Below, piece by piece: positions 17,547 to 28,740 of a DNA stretch of 64,000 nucleotides. The notes beneath the pieces were generated by a model. The model searched no databases, was not told the DNA's origin, and saw only the letters and a program-made list of their open reading frames with translations. Position numbers and translations under genes: made by a program. The first letter of the stretch is position 1; every line of letters starts with the position of its first letter. The DNA comes from Crambe crambe (lineage: Eukaryota > Porifera > Demospongiae > Poecilosclerida > Crambeidae): NCBI GenBank assembly GCA_963924555.1, contig OZ004596.1:4784139-4848138 (forward strand), in the 5' to 3' direction.

Positions 17547-20500
17547 AACACTCATCAATATCTTTTAAATTTTTTTAAAAAATCAATAGCTTAAAACTGC
17601 GACTTTGTTTTAGCTAAAACTTACTTGTGCAATTTCGTCCACCATTGCTTGATCTGTATCCAGTCTGACAGCTGCAAGTGTAAGATCCATTAGTATTAGT
17701 GCAGATCTGAGCACACTGGTGAGTCCCTAAGCACTCATTGACATCTATGCAAAATATAGAAAGACAATCTGAAGTAATTGACATGTTAAAGAAGGCGGGT
17801 GTAGCTGACCTAGAAGTCCCTCTTACCATCACAATGTCTTCCACCTCTATAGCCAGGTCTGCAGCTGCACGAGTAAGATCCAAGAGTGTCATGACAAACT
17901 TGAGCACATTGGTGAATCCCTTCAGAACACTCATCGATATCTTTTTAAAAATCAATAGCTTAAAACTGCGACTTTGTTTCAGCTAAAACTTACTTGTGCA
18001 ATTTCGTCCACCATTGCTTGATCTGTATCCAGTCCGACAGCTGCAAATGTAAGATCCATTAGTATTAGTGCAGATCTGAGCACACTGGTGAGTCCCTAAG
18101 CACTCATTGACATCTATACAAAATATAGAAAGACAATCTGAAGTAATTGACATGTTAAAGAAGGCGGGTGTAGCTGACCTAGAAGTCCCTCTTACCATCA
18201 CAATGTCTTCCACCTCTATAGCCAGGTCTGCAGCTGCACGAATAAGATCCAAGAGTGTCATGACAAACTTGAGCACATTGGTGAATCCCTTCAGAACACT
18301 CATCGATATCTTTTTAAAAATCAATAGCTTAAAACTGCGACTTTGTTTCAGCTAAAACTTACTTGTGCAATTTCGTCCACCATTGCTTGATCTGTATCCA
18401 GTCCAACAGCTGCAAGTGTAAGATCCATTAGTATTAGTGCAGATCTGAGCACACTGGTGAGTCCCTAAGCACTCATTGACATCTATGCAAAATATAGAAA
18501 GACAATCTGAAGTAATTGACATGTTAAAGAAGGCGGGTGTAGCTGACCTAGAAGTCCCTCTTACCATCACAATGTCTTCCACCTCTATAGCCAGGTCTGC
18601 AGCTGCACGAATAAGATCCAAGAGTGTCATGACAAACTTGAGCACATTGGTGAATCCCTTCAGAACACTCATCGATATCTTTTTAAAAATCAATAGCTTA
18701 AAACTGCGACTTTGTTTCAGCTAAAACTTACTTGTGCAATTTCGTCCACCATTGCTTGATCTGTATCCAGTCCAACAGCTGCAAGTGTAAGATCCATTAG
18801 TATTAGTGCAGTTCTGAGCACACTGGTGAGTCCCTAAGCACTCATCAACATCTATGCAAAATACAGAGAGACATCTAATACAATTTGAAGTCATTTAGCT
18901 ACAAGTTAAAGAAAGCAGGTGTAGCCAACCTAAAAGTCCCTCTTACCATCACAATCTCCATTGTCTCTATTGAGATCATAGCCATATCTGCAGCTGCACG
19001 AGTAAGATCCAGGAGTGTCATGACAATTTTGAGGACATTGGTGAGTCCTTTCAGAACACTCATTGATGTCTTTAAAACAATTTTTTTAATCAATATGCAA
19101 CTTTGTTTTAGAACTTACTTGTGCAATTTCGTCCATCATTGCTTGATCTGTATCCAGTCTGACAGCTGCAAGTGTATGATCCAACAGTATTAGTGCAGTT
19201 CTGAGCACACTGGTGTGTACTCTCCGAGCATTCATCAATATCTAAGTTGAAAGCAATATGATGATGCTGATGTAAGCTTGAAGGTCTACTAAGTTGACCA
19301 CAAACAATATAAGTTAAGAAAGGGAGGGGGTGGGGGTAGTGGACCCATATATGAACCCACCTACACATCTGGTTCCCACAAGTCGATATCCTGCATTACA
19401 TGTACAGGTGAAGCTGCCTTGTGTGTCTCTACACCTGCTATTAGTAGTATCACAGTTATGACCGCCAGTCACACACTCATCTATATCTATGGAATGAACA
19501 TAAGCTATATGCTATGTTTTTGTAAATGGCCAATCCTTACTGGTTTCGCAGTGACTTCCAGTCCATCCTGGGTGACATGAACATGCATTAGGTGCTCTGC
19601 ACGAACCTCCATTTCTGCACAATGGACTGCAGACAGCTGTAAAATCAGAACTTGATAATGCAATTACAATTATGTAATGTGTGAGTGGAGAGGTTAAATT
19701 TAATTACTATGGCTATAACAGCTGCATACAGTCGAACCGCACATGTACATTTTGAGGCGAATTTATTTGCAACTGGAAGTAGATTAAAGTGGGTGTGGTT
19801 ACAAAAATGGCTCGACTAGGTACCAGCTCTGCAGTCTCAAGACATTCCCTTTAACTGAGGTAGGGCTCATGAAACATGATGGTTTGGCCTAACTATAATA
19901 GCTATTCCCTCCTTGCTATTATTTCTCTCTTTCTGATCAGTGGTGTATTCAAGATGAACAGGAGAGGTGCATTATCAAGATCTCATGTTGTGAAATAAGT
20001 ATAATACACAGTGACATAGCTACTTACAGCTAGTGATGCTAGCACAGTAAGATTTCATATTGTATTAACAAGGGGGTATAGAGTTTGGAGAATGATAAGT
20101 TAGTAGTCAACATTTTAATTTATAGCTTTTATGGTTTATATCACCTATAGCTATAGTTACAACAATAATACATAGCTAGTTATGATCTCTTAAGAAAGCT
20201 AGTCTCCACTTCAGTACGTTGCATTTCTTTTGGAGACCAGTTGCTCTTGAGTGTCTTGGTTCTATAATTCCTTTTTAATGTGTCTGGACTAGATGCAGCT
20301 GAGATGACTAGGCCAATTGCTATTGTTCACAATGGCAGGACCAAGCATTAAACATGACTGTGGTAGTGTACAGTAATATGCAAACCTGCAAACCTAACTA
20401 GCTATGTTGATGGCCAAGTAACAGTAATGCATGCTCTAGCTACATACCTGTCAGAGAGAAAACTATAACTAATGTGCAGCGCCGCCGCAAGGAAACATCC

Positions 20501-20807
20501 TGGTTCCAGCCCTGGAAATTTGTGATGACCTTTGACCCCCCATTGGGAAACATTCCTCCCTAGGGTTAGGAAACACGCAACCCAGGGAAACAGAAATCAC
20601 TGCCAACACTGGTTACACTGTAAAAATAAATGTGTAAAAACAACCCATTTTTAGGTTATCTGAGTTGCAATTTGCAACTCAGATAACCTAAAAATGGGTT
20701 GTTTTTACACATTAGTTTTTACAGTGTTAGTTGTGCACCAATTCATGGGTTGTTAATGCACCAGGGTCTCATGACTTTATTGAAGGGTCTCATGACTTTA
20801 TTGAAGG

Positions 20808-20891
<84 letters not shown>

Positions 20892-23800
20892 TGATCAATA
20901 TAAGCCTAAGGGCTCATAGCTAGCTACATATAATTATAAAACAAGAACTATATATATTGTTGCTTTATTAGAGTTTACAACTATTATGCCCCAGTTAGCC
21001 CACTAGTACCAGGGGTGGCTGAGGACCCCAAAAAGTGGGGGAGCTCAAAATTGCGCATCGATGACTACTCCCGATGAGCTGTAATGATATTCATGATGGT
21101 TTTGATTCTATACATGTTGTGGCCAAATAACAATGCAGTCACTAATGTGCAACATCATTAGTGACTAGACAGTAGACTTTACTGCTGCAGTTAGTCAATT
21201 ATATAATGGGTCAAAAAGTGGGGGGGGGGGGGGGGGGGGGGGTGCTAAAAAGTGGGGGCTCTAGCCTCTCTTGCCCCCACCCTCAGCTGCCACTGAGTAC
21301 AGATCAGCCTCCTTCAGCATGAAAAATTTGCACCTTTTTCTTAGGGCTATATAGTTTGTCACCCTTTTCAAAGTGCTGGCATATGCATGCGTGAATGGGC
21401 TAGCATGCATGGGGTCACTAATTTTACAGGGAGGAACCCTGATTTTACGATAATTTTGGGGTCAGGGGTCCCCAAATTTATGGGGTCCCTAAATTTACGT
21501 GACACCGGGTACAGGAAAATCGGGAATAACGCGGCACTAAATTTTTTTTTGATTTGTTGATATCCGTTATCTGGCTCTCCATCGTGCAAATTTCAAAGCT
21601 TCAGGTCCTTTGATGCCCGAGGAACAGCTCTTAATAAACTCCAGGTAGCGTCCAAGCAACGTGAACATCATTTCCGGCCACGCCCGTGCACCATCAAATT
21701 GAAGTGGGCAGAACCTCGAACTAGAGTTAGAGAGAAGCTAGTTTCTCGCCTCCTGACACTAGTAAGTACTAACTAAAGCCTAGAAAAGAGTAACAAGGTG
21801 GGCTATTTCAAACGGCGGGGCTATTCCGTTGGTTCAAATATTTCTGAAACTACTGAGATTTCTGAGCTCAATGTTGGAGGATATAATCTACCATAGTAGA
21901 ATATATCTTTCAAAATAGTGCTCGTAAGCTCGTAGAGTTTTGAAAATATTTGACCCTACGGAATAGCCCCGCTGTTCGAAATAGCCCCGCTTTACCTTAT
22001 CGAAGGTAGCTTAGTTACTTCCAAGCATATAAGCTGGAAAGCCTATACTTAGTTCTGGTGATTTTCAGCTGCTGAATTTTCCGTGCATGAACGTTTCATG
22101 CCTGACTAGCTAAATTTAGTGCTTCATTCGAAGCTTTTCTACTTTAGTCTAAGGTCCAAAACTTGGTCAGAAGTTTGTTCAGGGATCATCGTTTTGATCT
22201 ACAGTAGAACCTCGATTATCCGAACACCTTTGTCCTCAAGAATTTATTTTGTGTACGGTTAAGTGAAATAGTCCAGATAAGTGAAATGCAATTATAATGG
22301 GTGGGATATAAAATTTGTGGGTGTGGCAATCACACGTGGCATTTCTACAGCTGCTGCTGACTACGATGGCAAGCTCAGATCCAAAAGAAGTCTTCGCTAT
22401 AGAAAGTGTAATTCGGGGGCACCATGTTTACAAATATGTTTGGACGCCATTTGAAGGTGAAAAGCTGGTCCTACGTAGAGCGAGAACATCATAACAGCTA
22501 TGATTGATGATATGATTGTAGGCCGTGTTCCCAGAGTTTCAAAATTTCCACTTTCTCCTTGATAGACAAGACAAATCCCTTCCGCTTTGGTTTAGCAGCT
22601 GATGCCATGCCTTTAAATCTAACTATTAAACACTCCAGCTGTGCTCCTACACGCATTGGCAGTGCCTGCGCATACGTGCAGCTGCACGCATACTAGTACT
22701 GCGCGCGTGCGCGTATGGCAGCATGCTCTAATTAAGCGAATTATATCTGACCACGTGGGTCATTTTCAAATCCGGATAATCGAGGTTCCGGTTAATCGAG
22801 GTTCGGATAATCGAGGTTCTACTGTACCTATACAGAAAAAAATTTTTGTTGAATAAATGGCATGACTCACTAAAACTGCTCCTACGTAGAAAATTGTTCT
22901 GCAGCGTTATGCCCGATTTTCCTGTACCGGGTTAGTCTCGCGAGCCAGCCTGAATATTCCATTTTTCTTCCTTTCCCCCTCCCCCTTTTCGCGCATGAAA
23001 AATACGGCTGGCTCGCGAGACTAGTACCGGGTCACATATGATGATGCTGATGTAAGCTTGAAGGTCTACTAAGTTGACTATAAACAATATAAGTTAGAAA
23101 GGGAGGGCCATATATGAACCCACCTACACATCTGGTTCCCATAAGTTGATATCCTGCATTACATGTGCAGGTAAAGCTGCCTTGTGTATCTCTACACCTG
23201 CCATTAGTAGTATCACAGTTATGACTGCCATTCATACACTCGTCTATATCTATGGAATGAACATAAGTTATATGCTATGTTTTTGTAAATGGCCAATCCT
23301 TACTGGTTTCGCAGTGACTTCCAGTCCATCCTGGGCGACATGAACATGCATTAGGTGCTCTGCACGAACCTCCATTTCTGCATGATGGACTACAGACAGC
23401 TGTAAAATCAGAACTTGATAATGCAATTACAATTATGTAATGTGTGAGTGGAGAGGTTAAATTTACTATGGCTATAACAGCAGGGATTGATATAGGATTT
23501 TTTTGCTTGGAAGGGGAAATTGCAATTGTATGGACGATGTGTATTCTGAGAGTCAAATGTGTGTTGGAGCATAGTATGCAGTGTGCATGCCGTAGTATGA
23601 TACATATTGAAGGCCCTGAACTTACTAAGTGAAATTTTAGACATTTTAATGAAAATAGACACATTGCATAAATTTGGTAGTGGTGGGGGTTTTCTTTTTT
23701 TCTTTTTTTTGGGGGGGGGGGGGGGGGGGGGGGGGGGGAGACACTCTTAGCCTCGTCCCCAGGCTCTAATTTTGCGGAGGTGGACAAAAGAGCCTGGTAC

Positions 23801-24986
23801 CCACTGTTTGCGCATGCGCCAATTTTTCCCCCAAATTGGGGGAAATCGTAATCTCTCAGTAATCTTTCGTGATACATGATGCAATACTGCTGAATCAGCA
23901 CTGCAGCAGACTACCTCTAGTTCTTCGCGGACAGTGTGTTTGTTTTACGCCCTATCTCGGCTGGGACAATCCCACCTAGTACTGAACAAGGAGCAGCAGC
24001 AAGCAATTCTCTCCGTTCGTTTATTCGTTGGGGAATATTGCAGAGCTGAGGCTGTGATCATCTCCTCCGGATTTAAGGGAGAGCGGCTTATGGATAAAGA
24101 AATTCTTGCCACTATAAATAGTTTTAGAAGTGCCAGTCTTGTCTTCTCTTCTCCAGAGAATTTAGCTTTCTTGGTACCTCATAGCGCATGCTCATACACA
24201 TAGTTACATGTTGTGACATCACACACCGTCATAAAGTGTAATAGGCGGTAATTTCACGTGAAATTTTTTGCACATGCGCAAACAGTGGGTACCAGGCTCT
24301 ATTTTCCGCCTCCGCACAATTTTAGAGCCTGGGTACGAGGCTAGGGACACTCTAGGTTTGAGAGGGGAAATCCCAGTTTTCACGACCTCTGTATCAATCC
24401 CTGAACAGCTGTATAGGTCAATTGGCAGTGAGTCGGACACTATCTTACAGTGCTCCATGGCACTTAATAGATATAGAGGGGAAATAACACCCCAATGCAC
24501 AAAATCTGTATGTGTATAAATAATATGGGACTCACTGCTGTATCTGGACCAATGAGTATAGCTAGTGCTCTACTCCATCTTGGAAACAGCTATAGTTTAA
24601 TACTTACGTTGGCATGACCTGCCAGAGTACCCAGGGCAACACTTGTAAGATGTTCTGTAAGATGTCCTAGTTCTTGATTGAGACACAGTTCTTTATAACC
24701 ACAAAATAAATATAAAAAGACTAGCATGACTGCAATATGTTTTACCTGCTGCATCTACCCCACCCCCAGAGGCCACAACCATGATACTGGGTGTGATAAG
24801 ACCGATAGTAGATGAGGTAGCTCATCCGATGACTGCAATTTCTACATGTACGGGAAAAAAGTTTACTCCAAAAAAGCAAACTGGCTGTAGCTATCCAAAT
24901 ACTTACTGCGCGCTGCTATAATTGACCCAGGTTAAGACCACAACAACTGCAAAAAGCGTCAGAAACACAGCGTTCTTAGTCTCCAT
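11748..24986 (-). CDS. Gene C: EMI-EGF-SRCR transmembrane receptor with a repetitive 838-residue cytoplasmic tail
   Basis: Minus-strand order: signal peptide 24907-24986; EMI 24746-24832 and 24608-24690; EGF 23304-23399; cbEGF 23124-23249; a second copy of this pair at 19541-19636 and 19361-19486; cbEGF 19119-19241 and about 18945-19075; a tandem array of paired EGF exons 17625-18851; SRCR 16631-16810 and 15169-15333; membrane-proximal exon 14878-14942; TM exon 14401-14813; tail 11748-14265. Phases agree at every junction checked. Unlike B and D it has SRCR instead of FN3. Truncated exon remnants at 16940-17560 (an SRCR half, an EGF, a DIDECS stub) show internal rearrangement but need not break splicing. 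Likely a surface receptor; ligand unknown. Confidence 0.7.
14401..14942 (-). CDS. Gene C membrane-proximal module and transmembrane helix
   Basis: Small exon 14878-14942 ([17 protein letters not shown], ending TVWL) is followed by exon 14401-14813. That exon carries [39 protein letters not shown] and LDILPCSTY, then a transmembrane stretch of about 25 residues of V, I and A ending in VVCRKMKR. The same module occurs in B, D and B'. It looks like a SEA-type or related membrane-proximal fold common in sponge receptors; that assignment is an inference. Confidence 0.75.
15169..16810 (-). CDS. Gene C SRCR domain (two exons)
   Basis: Exon 16631-16810 encodes [20 protein letters not shown] and [10 protein letters not shown]. 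Exon 15169-15333 encodes [20 protein letters not shown] and [11 protein letters not shown]. Joined in phase 1 they form one SRCR domain. The 1.3-kb intron 15334-16630 holds a small repeat element at about 15493-15736. Confidence 0.8.
15493..15736. mobile_element. Small non-autonomous repeat element, copy 1
   Basis: About 240 bp, starting near CAGGGACGGAGCCAGC and ending near GTAGCAGTGCCTCCAG, with CA/A-rich interior. A second copy lies at about 37390-37632, where the gene B homologue lacks it. Confidence 0.65.
16811..17624. other. Gene C intron with truncated exon remnants
   Basis: On the minus strand, 16941-16999 encodes [14 protein letters not shown], the end of an SRCR half without acceptor or donor. 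17237-17306 encodes an EGF start ([17 protein letters not shown]) that loses the motif after the sixth residue block. 17544-17560 encodes a DIDECS stub running into a CA/TG microsatellite (17498-17543). These are fragments of duplicated exons. Confidence 0.65.
17625..19241 (-). CDS. Gene C EGF array with 369-bp two-exon tandem repeats
   Basis: Each 369-bp unit holds a 120-nt exon ([15 protein letters not shown] ... [10 protein letters not shown]) and a 114-nt exon ([16 protein letters not shown] ... RGGRHCDG). Units start at 17625, 17994 and 18363 and are almost identical, introns included. The 120-nt exon recurs at 18732, followed by divergent relatives at about 18945-19075 and 19119-19241. 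The first copy has an extra CTT-like difference only at its flank. The DxD/NEC and C.N....Y.C.C patterns indicate calcium binding and Asn/Asp hydroxylation sites. Confidence 0.8.
19361..19636 (-). CDS. Gene C EGF + calcium-binding EGF pair, duplicated copy
   Basis: Exons 19541-19636 and 19361-19486 closely match the pair at 23124-23399, including the intervening intron. Replacements include ACSCHPGW for ACSCRPGW and YRLVGTRC for YQLMGTRC. Splice sites are intact in both copies, so the mature protein may carry the pair twice. Confidence 0.7.
20616..20726. mobile_element. Palindromic MITE with TTA duplication (PIF/Harbinger-like)
   Basis: A 111-bp near-perfect palindrome with ends CACTGTAAAAA and TTTTTACAGTG, flanked by TTA at 20613-20615 and 20727-20729. 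A 3-bp TWA duplication is typical of PIF/Harbinger elements. Confidence 0.75.
20811..20884. repeat. CT dinucleotide microsatellite
   Basis: About 37 uninterrupted CT units preceded by a short direct repeat (GGGTCTCATGACTTTATTGA, twice). It makes spurious Leu/Ser-repeat reading frames. Confidence 0.95.
21501..22932. mobile_element. Non-autonomous TIR element with nested insertions
   Basis: The ends GGGTACAGGAAAATCGGG (left) and its near reverse complement at about 22909-22932 (CCCGATTTTCCTGTACC) are inverted. Inside are a 200-bp inverted-repeat element (21795-21998, ends around GGGCTATTTCAAACGG) and a Tigger-type element (22202-22824). No coding capacity was recognised. Confidence 0.6.
22202..22824. 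mobile_element. Non-autonomous Tigger/pogo-type element
   Basis: Ends CAGTAGAACCTCGATTATCC and its inverse at the right, flanked by TA at 22200-22201 and 22825-22826. These are the usual terminal sequence and TA duplication of Tigger-like elements. The interior (623 bp in all) has no intact transposase. Confidence 0.8.
22933..23024. mobile_element. 92-bp hAT-type MITE
   Basis: Ends TAGTCTCGCGAGCCAGCC and GGCTGGCTCGCGAGACTA, flanked by the 8-bp direct repeat TACCGGGT at 22925-22932 and 23025-23032. An 8-bp duplication is typical of hAT elements. Confidence 0.8.
23124..23399 (-). CDS. Gene C EGF + calcium-binding EGF pair, proximal copy
   Basis: Exon 23304-23399 reads [18 protein letters not shown] then [10 protein letters not shown], an EGF-like module resembling MEGF/Draper EGFs. 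Exon 23124-23249 reads [12 protein letters not shown], then [18 protein letters not shown], a calcium-binding EGF. The surrounding block (about 23037-23485) is duplicated at 19257-19723. Confidence 0.8.
23748..24345. mobile_element. 598-bp hAT-type non-autonomous element in a gene C intron
   Basis: Ends TAGCCTCGTCCCCAGGCTCT and AGAGCCTGGGTACGAGGCTA, flanked by GACACTCT at 23740-23747 and 24346-24353. A 28-base G tract (23711-23738) abuts it. An 89-codon plus-strand frame inside (23934-24203) is not recognised. Confidence 0.75.
24608..24986 (-). CDS. Gene C signal peptide and EMI domain
   Basis: Exon 24907-24986 encodes a start with [20 protein letters not shown] followed by SSAQ, a clear secretion signal. 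Exons 24746-24832 and 24608-24690 add [20 protein letters not shown] and [18 protein letters not shown], an EMI domain ending in the diagnostic CCPGY. Phase 2 at the first two junctions is identical to gene B. The start codon lies only 21 bp from the boundary of a transposon insertion at 25008. Confidence 0.85.
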
Positions 24987-25015
24987 TTTTTTTTAACCGT
25001 TAGCTCTGGAAAAAG

Positions 25016-25895
25016 CATAGATATTAGACACGGAACAGGATTGGAAACTTAATACTACCATGCGCGTGCTATCCGTGTTTGCCGGGAAATTTTGGCGCGA
25101 GATATGAATGCATAGTTACCACATAATAGTTAAGAATGAGTTCTGCAAAAGATATCAGAGCGAATATTAGTTTAGTAGCTTAATATTAGCTGGACTAGAG
25201 TGTTTCCATGTTGTGCTTTTATAAAAATAATAAAATTTAATATGAGACTGGATCTAGCTAGATAGTATAAATCTATGAGAGATTCAGTATCTCAAGTTTT
25301 GAAAGATGAAGAGTTTAGTCTTCCTCTCCAGCCATCTATAGATGCCCGTTCTTGTGCAGAGAGCTTTATGGAGTGGATAATAAAACATGATAATGCAAAT
25401 AAATAATAGAAATGTAATAATAATAACTATTTAACCCATAGTTTAACACTGCAATCAAAAAAAACTAACAGCTATGAATCAATATAACATATATCATCCG
25501 ATAGACAAACTATTATACTACTAAAAGATACCAAACGCTTGACTTCTAAATTTATATGAGTCCTGTTCTAGTCCCACAAATTGGTAGGCCTATAAAATCT
25601 TTAGCAACATATCCTACACCAAAAACAGTTATTACACTCTTTATTTCAGTCTATTCCAGTAAGAAACTTTACCTTCCAAACTTCTATAGGATAAAATTGC
25701 AAGAAAAACACTTGTACTCGTAGCTCTAGTCGCACAAAGTCTGTACCTCTCTTCCTCAGAAAATGTATTGCGACAATAGGGCTAAATTTTCTATGGTTAC
25801 AATGCGGATAGCATGCGCGAAATGTATTAGCTTAATGGGAGTGACGTCACATGACGTAGGCAGTTTCCAATCCTGTTCCGTGTCTAATATCTATG
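25016..25895. mobile_element. 880-bp hAT-like non-autonomous element just upstream of gene C
   Basis: Inverted ends of about 34 bp beginning CATAGATATTAGACACGG, flanked by the 8-bp direct repeat GGAAAAAG at 25008-25015 and 25896-25903. Subterminal GCGC(G/A)TGCTATCCG copies are also inverted. No transposase frame was found. It lies in the 5' flank of gene C. Confidence 0.85.
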
Positions 25896-25962
25896 GGAAA
25901 AAGTAACGCAGTGGCTATTGTTCCGGCAACCGGACGGTGCAATCCCATACTATACTAGGCTA

Positions 25963-27939
25963 TAGGGTAGAGTAACCACGTCCTGGACAGACTAATTAGT
26001 GGCCAGTCAGCGGCACTTTATTATCACGTGGCAATCTTGAGGCGCCATGTACACCTGTTCATTTTGGCGCCAATTTGCCCAGGTACGTATATAGCTAGCT
26101 AGCTGCTCTAAAGATCACGGTACTGTTGACTGTTAGCACCCGTTAGCTGCCCGGACAGCGCTACTTTCTTGAAGGTAGGTCTGGTAAACTTTTAAGTACC
26201 TAGGCCTGTGATTAGGGTCTCGGTATATTTTAACCACCTGTTAAACGAAGAACACAAAGTTGAACTTGGACATATTTAGTACCAACTTGGAGCCAATTTT
26301 ATCCTCTATCAGAACAGTCATAAATTTCTAGGTAACTATGATTTTAATTGGTGTTATAGCAACTTTTTCTGGCATAGTATTGTTCCCAAATACTGGACAA
26401 AATATTTTCATGTTATGTACGTAGGTAACTTGCTGTTTCTTGTGATGGCTGCCAAGCCTAGGCATAAATGGTCACAAGAGGACCTGGAAGCTGCTCTTGA
26501 TGCGGTAAATGAAAATTTGTAACTGAGGGAAGCTGCCGGCAGATATGGTATTCCGAAGAGTACCATCTCAACTTATCTTACGGGGAAATCTGTTATTGGT
26601 AAAAAGCCTGGTCCTGCAACAATTCTGACACCAGGAGAGGAGAAAAAGCTACTTGACTATGCCCTTCACATGAGCGAAATAGGATATGGCCGGACAAAAG
26701 ACCAATTGCTTGAAATGGTGTAAAAACTTATGAAGGCTGGTAATCGCCCTAATAATGACAAGCCAGGAAAGTGGTGGCGGCTCTTTAAAAATCGACATCC
26801 CGAGATTTCCTTAAGAAAACCGGAGCATTTGCAGTTATCCAGAGCTAAGTGCTGTACACCACATATCATTTCTGTTTGGTTTAAAGATTTTGAACAATTT
26901 TTGTTGTCCCATAATTTGATGAACAAAAGTGATAGAATATGGAATGCTGATGAGTCGGGGTTCCCTCTGTGTCCGAACACTGGCCGTAGCCATGAAAAAT
27001 TCCACCACTGTCTATGGTGTGACTGGAAATACTAGAGAGCAAGTAACCTGCCTATGTGCTGTGAGTGCCTCAGGTCGGGCTATACCACCAATGGAAATAT
27101 TTGCCGGTGAATAATTGTGTTGAAGGAGCATTTTTTGGATGTTCATCCAATGGGTGGATAAGCACTGAATTATTTTATGGTTGGGTAGCAAGTAAAAGAG
27201 TTCCAGCTCGACCAGTTGTTCTGTTGTTAGATGGAAATTCATCGCATATTAACCTGGAATTGTCTAAATTTTGCCGAGACAACTCCATTCTTCTCTATTG
27301 TTTTCCAGCTCATGCTTCCCATATCCTCCAACCCCTGGATATAAGTTTCTTTAAACCTTTAAAGGCATCATGGGGTAAGGCATGTGACAATTACTGTGTT
27401 CGATATCCTGGTACACATGTTACCAAACACTTTTTCGAGAGGCGTGGATGTCTACTGTTAGGATGTCAGTCATTGTTAACGGATTCAGTGAAACTGGTAT
27501 TTGTCCATTTAACCCTCAAGCTGTTCCAACATTAAACTAGCCCCTTCATTACTTTATAGAAAAGCAACTCCACTACCTAAAGTGTTGTCATCTGAGCTGA
27601 GATTCAGTTGTAATTTTGTGGTTTTGTGGGGGGTTGTGGTTTTGAGGTTAACTCTTTTCTTGTGTCTTGAGACTGACATTATTGCAATTGTGACATTATC
27701 TTGTCTTTTTTGACCATTAAAGTTAATGTACGAAAATTTGTCCATTAATTGGAAATGGGGGTGGCTATATAAAAATTGGTGTCACTGTCCACCAATTGGT
27801 TCAAAACTAGTTTTTCCCCAAAAAATTATTACTTATATAGTTAGTTGATTTCATCATTCGTAAATAGTGGAGTAGGCTTAAACTACTTCATATCTATACA
27901 GGTTTGTTTCTTAAGTGTCCAGGATAATACTCTACCCTA
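25963..27939 (+). mobile_element. Tigger/pogo-type DNA transposon nested in the MULE terminal repeat
   Basis: Ends TAGGGTAGAG and CTCTACCCTA are inverted, with flanking TA at 25961-25962 and 27940-27941. The element interrupts the left inverted repeat of the MULE, as shown by comparison with the intact right repeat. It carries a decayed transposase. Confidence 0.8.
26445..27540 (+). pseudogene. Tigger/pogo-family transposase, decayed
   Basis: From the ATG at 26445 the N-terminus reads AAKPRHKWSQEDLEAALDAV, then a helix-turn-helix with LREAAGRYGIPKSTISTYL. Stop codons interrupt at about 26520 and 26721, and the frame shifts near 26980 and again near 27110. The catalytic triad is visible: D in NADESGF (about 26950), D in LLLDGNSSH (about 27230) and D in LQPLDISFF (about 27338), the DDD arrangement of pogo/Tigger enzymes. 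It cannot make an active protein as it stands. Confidence 0.85.
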
Positions 27940-27989
27940 TAGATCCGGCAATCCAAATGCGCATGCGCAAGCACATGAGAACTGTCAGC

Positions 27990-28740
27990 AACACTCCTGA
28001 AGCTTCCACAATGGTATTCAAACACCCCAGCGTGCATAGCAGCTGGACAGAGATCTGCCAGAGCACTGTGCCTCACAAGGAAATTGAACTTCCTTCAGAA
28101 AATCTCAGCAAAAGACACCAATGAGGCTGTGAGTGCCCAGACTTTAGCATCACTCTCAGACGACATCAACTCTACCTGCCTAGTTCGGGAATGTAGGGAC
28201 CTGGAGCACTACTTTGGAACAGATTTCACATCAGCTATCCTTCAAGAAGGAACTGATCCCTGTCCCCACCCACGCAAAATTAAGGAGGACATAAGCTCAA
28301 AGGATCGTGACCTGCTGTTAGCCAAGCATAAAGGAAGGGCTGACATGTCCATCGTGGTGGAGGTGGAGAGTGAAATTGGATGGCCACGATTATGGGACCT
28401 CGCACTAGACAATGGTGCCAGGTGCATCAAAGGGCTGAGGAATCTCTTACGGGTGATTACATTCCCACCCCATGCCATGCATGCTTGCCCCGTATGTGAG
28501 AGAGATGACATCTGCAGAGACTCCCTGCTCAGCCACGTCCTCAACACTCGCACCAACTGCCACCTTAGCAGCAAAGAACTCCTCCAAGAGCTCTCATCCG
28601 TCACAGATGCTGACTCGGTCTTCTTCGGCCAGTTGTGTCACTTGGCTAAACTGTTTCAAACTTGAACCCTGTATCTCCTGTATTTCTTATTTTGTTATGC
28701 CCACTTGGGTCTTTGTAATGAACTTTGACTTTGACTTTGA
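27990..28740 (+). mobile_element. Probable 5'-truncated LINE 3' end
   Basis: An open frame 28084-28665 (stop at its end) holds LVRECRDLEHYFGTDFTSA, LLAKHKGRADMSIVVEVE and a C-terminal CPVC...(H)...C cysteine cluster, as at the end of many LINE reverse-transcriptase proteins. A frameshift near 28084 separates it from an upstream piece. It is followed by a CTTTGA-type simple tail near 28722-28740. It sits between the MULE terminal repeat and the transposase. I cannot name the clade; host cargo is an alternative. Confidence 0.45.

Larger units (their letters stand above)
19637..23123. other. Transposon-rich interval inside gene C between duplicated EGF pairs
   Basis: No host exon was seen. It contains a Harbinger-type MITE (20616-20726), a CT microsatellite (about 20811-20884), a G-rich TIR element (about 21010-21297, with G23 at 21220-21242), a larger TIR element (about 21501-22932) with two nested insertions, and a hAT-type MITE (22933-23024). 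Confidence 0.7.

Noticed and set aside
20699-20923. Plus-strand frames rich in Leu-Ser repeats
   Set aside because: They come from the CT microsatellite and a MITE palindrome.
23934-24203. 89-residue plus-strand frame inside a hAT-type element
   Set aside because: A faint helicase-like phrase (LNKEQQQAI) was considered, but there is no nucleotide-binding motif and the element is non-autonomous.
28084-28665. 193-residue open frame considered as a host gene
   Set aside because: It sits inside the MULE, has a frameshifted upstream part and is followed by a CTTTGA-type simple tail, which fits a truncated LINE better; certainty is low.
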